From positions 1 to 7,245 of the forward strand of contig JAFTUB010000205.1 in the NCBI GenBank assembly GCA_017466495.1: a stretch of DNA of 7,245 nt. Direction: 5' to 3'. The notes beneath the pieces are model-generated. The model worked only from the letters and a program-made list of their open reading frames with translations, was not told the origin of the DNA and did no database searches. The stretch's first letter is position 1, and the number at the start of each line of letters is the position of its first letter. This document shows positions 4,162-7,245 of the stretch, piece by piece. This stretch comes from Clostridia bacterium (GTDB lineage Bacteria; Bacillota; Clostridia; Oscillospirales; CAG-272). Position numbers and translations under genes: made by a program.

Positions 4162-7098
4162 TTATGCCTTTTTATTTTTCTTGATCAGCACCACGGTGAG
4201 AACAACGATGCAGACAGCAGCAACGCCGAGTGCAGCTGCCATGATGATCCAAGGTGTGTTGTTTTCCTGTGCGGCAGGAGGCTCAGCAGCATTGGGAGCT
4301 GTAGTCTCGGGCGCAGATGTGTCGGGGGCCTTCGTGGTATCATCGGGCTTAGCGGTGGTTTCGGGTGCGGCAGTATTGTCGGGCTTAGCGGTAGTTTCGG
4401 GCTTAGCGGTAGTTTCGGGCTTAGCGGTAGTTTCGGGTTTAGCGGTAGTTTCGGGTTTAGCGGTGGTGGCAGCAGCACGCTTGTAACTGCAGACATCGCA
4501 CTTGTCATCGTCACCGAAAACGTGGCTTTCCTTGGTGTCGCTGATGATGGCACCGCAGTCCTTCACGGTGCATTCCTTCCAGTGGTTGTCAGCATCCTTC
4601 TTCCAGGAGGATTCCTTGTGGCCGGCGGCGGGAATAATCAGACTGTCTGCATCCTCGATGGGCTTGCTGCCCTTGCTGTCGCTGAAGATCGCGTCACAGC
4701 CGGCGCAGGTGTAATAAGCCTTTTTGCCTGCCTTGGTACAGGTGGCGTCCACCTCATCTACCTTGGTCAGCTTGTGCGTGTGGGAGAGCGTGGGGGTAAT
4801 GACGAACTTGCAGGCGGTGCAGAGCTGAGGATCTTTCTCAGTGGCCTCTGGGCCGGGGGTATGTTTGACGGTGGAGTCATGCTCGTCACAACCCGGCACG
4901 GTGCACTTGTGCGCGTGGCCGGAAGACGAGGTGTAGTCCCAGGTCGTGCTCCACTTGTGGTCACCGGTCTTGCCGTACTCGGCGCCGCAGCCGACGCATT
5001 TTGCTTTGTTCTGACAGTCAGCGGTCCCGCCGCTGTGAGGCTGAACGGTGTCATGGTCGCCGCAGACGGTGCACTTGTGGGCGTGCCCCTTGTTGTCGCT
5101 GTAGGTGTAGGTGCTGCTCCACTGGTGCTGCATGATCTCGCCGAACTCTGCCTTGCAGGCGGAGCACTTGGAAGCCTCGCCGCATTTGGCTGCGCCGGAG
5201 GCGGTATGGGGCTGGATGGTATCAGGGGCACCGCAGGTCTTACACTTGTGGGCGTGACCCATGGCATCTTTGTAGTCCCAACCGGTGCCGTAGTCATGTT
5301 CGCCCGTCTCACCGTAGCCCAGCCCGCAGTTCTTGCACTTGGCCGGTTCGGTGCAGGTGGCCTTGCCGCCGGTGTGACCGGTAGCAGGGATCTTGCCCCA
5401 GGCATTGATGTCGGCAATTTCCTTGGTGCACTTGGCGTCCTCAAAAATTTTGCCGCACTCGGGGCAGAAGTAGTACGCCTGTTTACCTTCGGCGGTACAG
5501 GTTGCCTTGATCTCGTCGATCTTCTTGGGGGCGCATTTGTGCTCCGCGAGCTTGGGGAAGGTGTAGAAAAGGGTCACTTCCACGTCGCTGCGGGAGGACA
5601 CATCGGCAGCATTGCCGTTGACCGTGCCGGTCACGTTGATCGCGCCGGATTTGTACCGGAATTCATATCCTTCATTCGTCCAAACCGTAATCAGCGCAGT
5701 ATAGGTTTTCCCGGGTTCAAACTTGTCAGAGGGGGACATATTCTTTTTATCGGTTTCGTTGTACCAGGAAATACCGTTTTTCGTGGTTGCATCATTGTAA
5801 TTTGCAGGGCCGTAGTTTGCGTTTGTGTAGGTAACACTGTAGTCGGGCGTTTTTCCGGCTTCAGGAATATCAACATCGGCAACACCAACCGTGTCGAGGA
5901 TGATATTGCCCGTCTTGGGGAAGGTATACGTTACGATTGCCTCGCTGCGATTGCTTTTGATCTCGGCGGGCTTGCCGTTAACCGTGGCGGTCATTTGCGT
6001 ATTGCCGTTGGTGTCAGCCTTGAATTCAATGCCGTCCTTCGCCTTGAGGTGAATGACGATCTGATAGGTCTCATTGGCCCCGAAGGTTCCGGTGGAGGTC
6101 TTCAGGTAGGCACCGCCATCCACACGCCAGGCCGCGCCGTTGTGGTATACCTCGTCATTCTGCTCGCCGCGCTGGTATCCGCTCGTGTCAAAGTTGAATG
6201 CGTAATTGATGGGGCCTCCGGCAACAGGTTCCTTGACACCGGAGATCTTGATGGAATCGATTGTGGTTTTCTGCTCGCATTTGTACAGTACAGATACCTT
6301 CAGGCAGCGCATGAAGGGGTTTCTGCCGTAGTCGGGCAAAACGGTGGTGGCGGGAATTCCGTCAACGGTAACCGTGACAGCGGGCATGGGTTGCTCCGGC
6401 GTTGCCAGGAAATGGTCGTAATCCTTGGCGAAGTCGGTGGAGTTGTCCACGATGAGGTAGAAGCTTGCCACATAAGTTTTGCCGTACTCAAACGTGCCGT
6501 TGAGGGGATTGCCGTCCTGATGGTTCCATTCTACCTTTTCCGCATGGACACGGATGTTGTTGGTCTCTACAGTGGTGTCGCCGACTTGGGCGTGGGTGGG
6601 CTTGTCAAGGCCTGTGACATTCACTTCGGTGATGACGTTTGCCGTTGCCGGGAATTGATATTTGATCCCGAACTCGGTACTGTTGCTGCTGGGACCCAGA
6701 TCCACAGCGGTGGCGGGGAGGCCGTTTAAGGTAGCGGTGACCTCCGGCGCGCCGGTGGAACCGTTGAAGGCCACATAATGTGAGGAGCGGGCTTTCAGCG
6801 AAACCAGAACATAGTACGCGGTGTTTGCTTTGAAACTTTCATATTCGGGCTTCAGCCGATTGTTGGAAGTCTCGTAATACTCGATTTTGGAAATGGTAAA
6901 CAGGCCTGTGTTGACGACTGTTCCCGTATAGTCGCCCTTTTGCCCGGCTTGGGGGGTATCAATATCGGTTACCCCTGCTTGAGTGATTTGCATGAACATC
7001 TCTTTGGCGGCAAATGCGGAGGTGGGCAGAAGGCCCATCAGCATGACCGTGCAGAGCAGAAGAGCCAGGGCGCGGCGGATGTGTACATGGTGTTTCAT
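4162..7098 (-). CDS. Large secreted surface protein: four beta-type modules, Cys/His repeats, KPETTA stalk, C-terminal membrane anchor
   Basis: The 978-residue product starts with a classical signal peptide: basic start, hydrophobic residues about 10-24, and a cleavage site near Ala30 (SAFA). Residues about 43-516 form four divergent modules of about 110-120 residues. Each module ends in a conserved turn of the type VTaTVNGxPA (about 120-130, 241-251, 369-379, 489-499) followed by a strand ending YxFP. Residues about 520-873 are Cys/His-rich. Two copies of an xATCTxxGKxAYYxC module (531-552, 784-805) flank three repeats of about 56-59 residues, each with GHAHKC. A Thr/Pro/Lys stalk (about 874-949), one membrane helix (950-972) and the tail KKNKKA follow. 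There is no LPxTG motif, so the helix itself is the anchor. A surface adhesion or ligand-binding role is inferred only; no catalytic motif is seen. Confidence 0.93.
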   Translation of the reverse strand: MKHHVHIRRALALLLCTVMLMGLLPTSAFAAKEMFMQITQAGVTDIDTPQAGQKGDYTGTVVNTGLFTISKIEYYETSNNRLKPEYESFKANTAYYVLVSLKARSSHYVAFNGSTGAPEVTATLNGLPATAVDLGPSSNSTEFGIKYQFPATANVITEVNVTGLDKPTHAQVGDTTVETNNIRVHAEKVEWNHQDGNPLNGTFEYGKTYVASFYLIVDNSTDFAKDYDHFLATPEQPMPAVTVTVDGIPATTVLPDYGRNPFMRCLKVSVLYKCEQKTTIDSIKISGVKEPVAGGPINYAFNFDTSGYQRGEQNDEVYHNGAAWRVDGGAYLKTSTGTFGANETYQIVIHLKAKDGIEFKADTNGNTQMTATVNGKPAEIKSNRSEAIVTYTFPKTGNIILDTVGVADVDIPEAGKTPDYSVTYTNANYGPANYNDATTKNGISWYNETDKKNMSPSDKFEPGKTYTALITVWTNEGYEFRYKSGAINVTGTVNGNAADVSSRSDVEVTLFYTFPKLAEHKCAPKKIDEIKATCTAEGKQAYYFCPECGKIFEDAKCTKEIADINAWGKIPATGHTGGKATCTEPAKCKNCGLGYGETGEHDYGTGWDYKDAMGHAHKCKTCGAPDTIQPHTASGAAKCGEASKCSACKAEFGEIMQHQWSSTYTYSDNKGHAHKCTVCGDHDTVQPHSGGTADCQNKAKCVGCGAEYGKTGDHKWSTTWDYTSSSGHAHKCTVPGCDEHDSTVKHTPGPEATEKDPQLCTACKFVITPTLSHTHKLTKVDEVDATCTKAGKKAYYTCAGCDAIFSDSKGSKPIEDADSLIIPAAGHKESSWKKDADNHWKECTVKDCGAIISDTKESHVFGDDDKCDVCSYKRAAATTAKPETTAKPETTAKPETTAKPETTAKPDNTAAPETTAKPDDTTKAPDTSAPETTAPNAAEPPAAQENNTPWIIMAAALGVAAVCIVVLTVVLIKKNKKA
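4345..4470 (-). repeat. 18-bp minisatellite encoding the KPETTA stalk
   Basis: There are seven back-to-back 18-base units. On the plus strand the unit is GGGCTTAGCGGTAGTTTC. Units at 4381, 4399 and 4417 are identical, 4435 differs by one base, 4453 is degenerate at its end, and 4345 and 4363 are diverged. Each unit encodes six residues of the Lys-Pro-Glu-Thr-Thr-Ala type and keeps the reading frame. This extended, probably cell-wall-spanning stalk lifts the folded domains off the membrane. Near-perfect copies suggest recent slippage or recombination. Confidence 0.95.
4840..5355 (-). repeat. Three tandem Cys/His repeats of the surface protein (about 56-59 residues each)
   Basis: The units occupy residues 582-638, 639-694 and 695-753 (5355-5185, 5184-5017, 5016-4840). 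Each unit starts with a CxxxxKCxxC stretch, has a central aromatic WxxxxxYxxxxGHAHKC block (GHAHKC at 614-619, 671-676, 727-732), then a Cys-containing turn and a PH or KH residue near the end. The conserved Cys and His residues could bind a metal or form disulfides. The copies have diverged at DNA level, so the repeat is old. Confidence 0.88.
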
Positions 7099-7244
7099 TT
7101 CGTGTTCTCCTTGTCTATCTTATGGTGCGCATCTGCCCCGTTGGCGGTTTTTTGACCGCAGTGGGGACAAAATCGGGTATCCTCAGCCAGAGGGGTGCCG
7201 CAGGCGGCGCAGCAGAGGTGCATCCCGCGGTATTGGTCAAACAG
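7095..7244 (-). CDS. C-terminal end of a zinc-ribbon protein (partial, 5' end outside window)
   Basis: Only the last 49 codons and the stop are inside the window; the start lies beyond the right edge. The visible tail carries a short zinc ribbon with cysteines spaced C-x2-C-x10-C-x2-C (the pairs read CAAC and CPHC), followed by a hydrophilic tail rich in Lys, Asp and His. This is the usual form of the small treble-clef-like ribbons that end many Clostridia proteins of unknown function. They bind one zinc ion and probably mediate protein or membrane contacts. The TGA stop overlaps the ATG of the next gene as ATGA, which indicates translational coupling and one operon. What the main part of this protein does cannot be told from here. 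The reading frame and ribbon are clear; the family is not. Confidence 0.8.
   Translation of the reverse strand: MFDQYRGMHLCCAACGTPLAEDTRFCPHCGQKTANGADAHHKIDKENTK
7107..7112 (-). promoter_or_regulatory. Ribosome binding site of the large surface protein
   Basis: The minus strand reads AAGGAG, followed by 8 bases to the ATG at 7098. It lies inside the last codons of the preceding gene, which fits translational coupling through the ATGA overlap. Confidence 0.85.
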
Positions 7245-7245
7245 A

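Noticed and set aside
4162..4250. Sortase anchor at the C-terminus of the surface protein
   Set aside because: The helix and basic tail are present, but no LPxTG-like motif precedes the helix; the sequence there reads ENNTPW.
4156..6729. An 857-codon open frame on the plus strand, opposite the large surface protein
   Set aside because: It lies almost wholly antisense to a gene with a signal peptide, repeats, stalk and anchor. Its translation is low-complexity Gly/Val/Leu text, and the part opposite the 18-bp units reads as a meaningless GLSGSF repeat. No ribosome binding site supports it. It is a by-product of codon bias and repeats.

Overview
The window looks like chromosomal or metagenomic DNA from a gut-type Clostridia bacterium (Oscillospiraceae/Ruminococcaceae-like). 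Three things suggest this: a moderately high GC content by eye, strong AGGAGG-type ribosome binding sites, and the protein repertoire. That repertoire comprises a DUF4428-type protein with C-terminal zinc ribbons, a protein resembling the DUF6935 family, small lipoproteins, and a large surface protein with a (KPETTA)n stalk and a C-terminal membrane anchor. The taxonomic call is an inference from protein style, since no marker gene is present.

All seven recognised genes lie on the minus strand, so they are transcribed from right to left. In order they are: (1) the last 49 codons of a gene ending in a zinc ribbon (7244-7095); (2) a 978-residue secreted, membrane-anchored surface protein (7098-4162) whose start overlaps the previous stop by ATGA; (3) a 191-residue membrane-anchored protein or lipoprotein starting with GTG (4141-3566); (4) a 187-residue cytoplasmic DUF6935-like protein (3548-2985); (5) a 285-residue lipoprotein (about 2994-2137); (6) a 305-residue zinc-ribbon protein of DUF4428 type (2106-1189); (7) the first 374 codons of an extraordinarily cysteine-rich exported or membrane-associated protein that runs off the left edge (1124-1). 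Junctions are -4, +20, +17, about -10, +30 and +64 bases. No convincing promoter or terminator is visible between genes, so a single operon is likely. The last gene, after the 64-base gap, is the one most likely to have a signal of its own.

The most unusual object is gene 7. From residue 110 it is built of tandem units of about 60 residues. Complete units carry 16 cysteines at almost fixed spacing, preceded by a short His-rich segment and two hydrophobic segments. The large surface protein of gene 2 also has Cys/His-rich repeats on its extracellular side, and genes 1 and 6 carry CxxC zinc ribbons on the presumed cytoplasmic side. The cluster therefore has a shared theme of thiol or metal binding at the cell envelope. 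No enzyme, transporter, RNA gene, CRISPR array, insertion sequence or phage gene is visible. No stretch longer than about 64 bases is free of genes.
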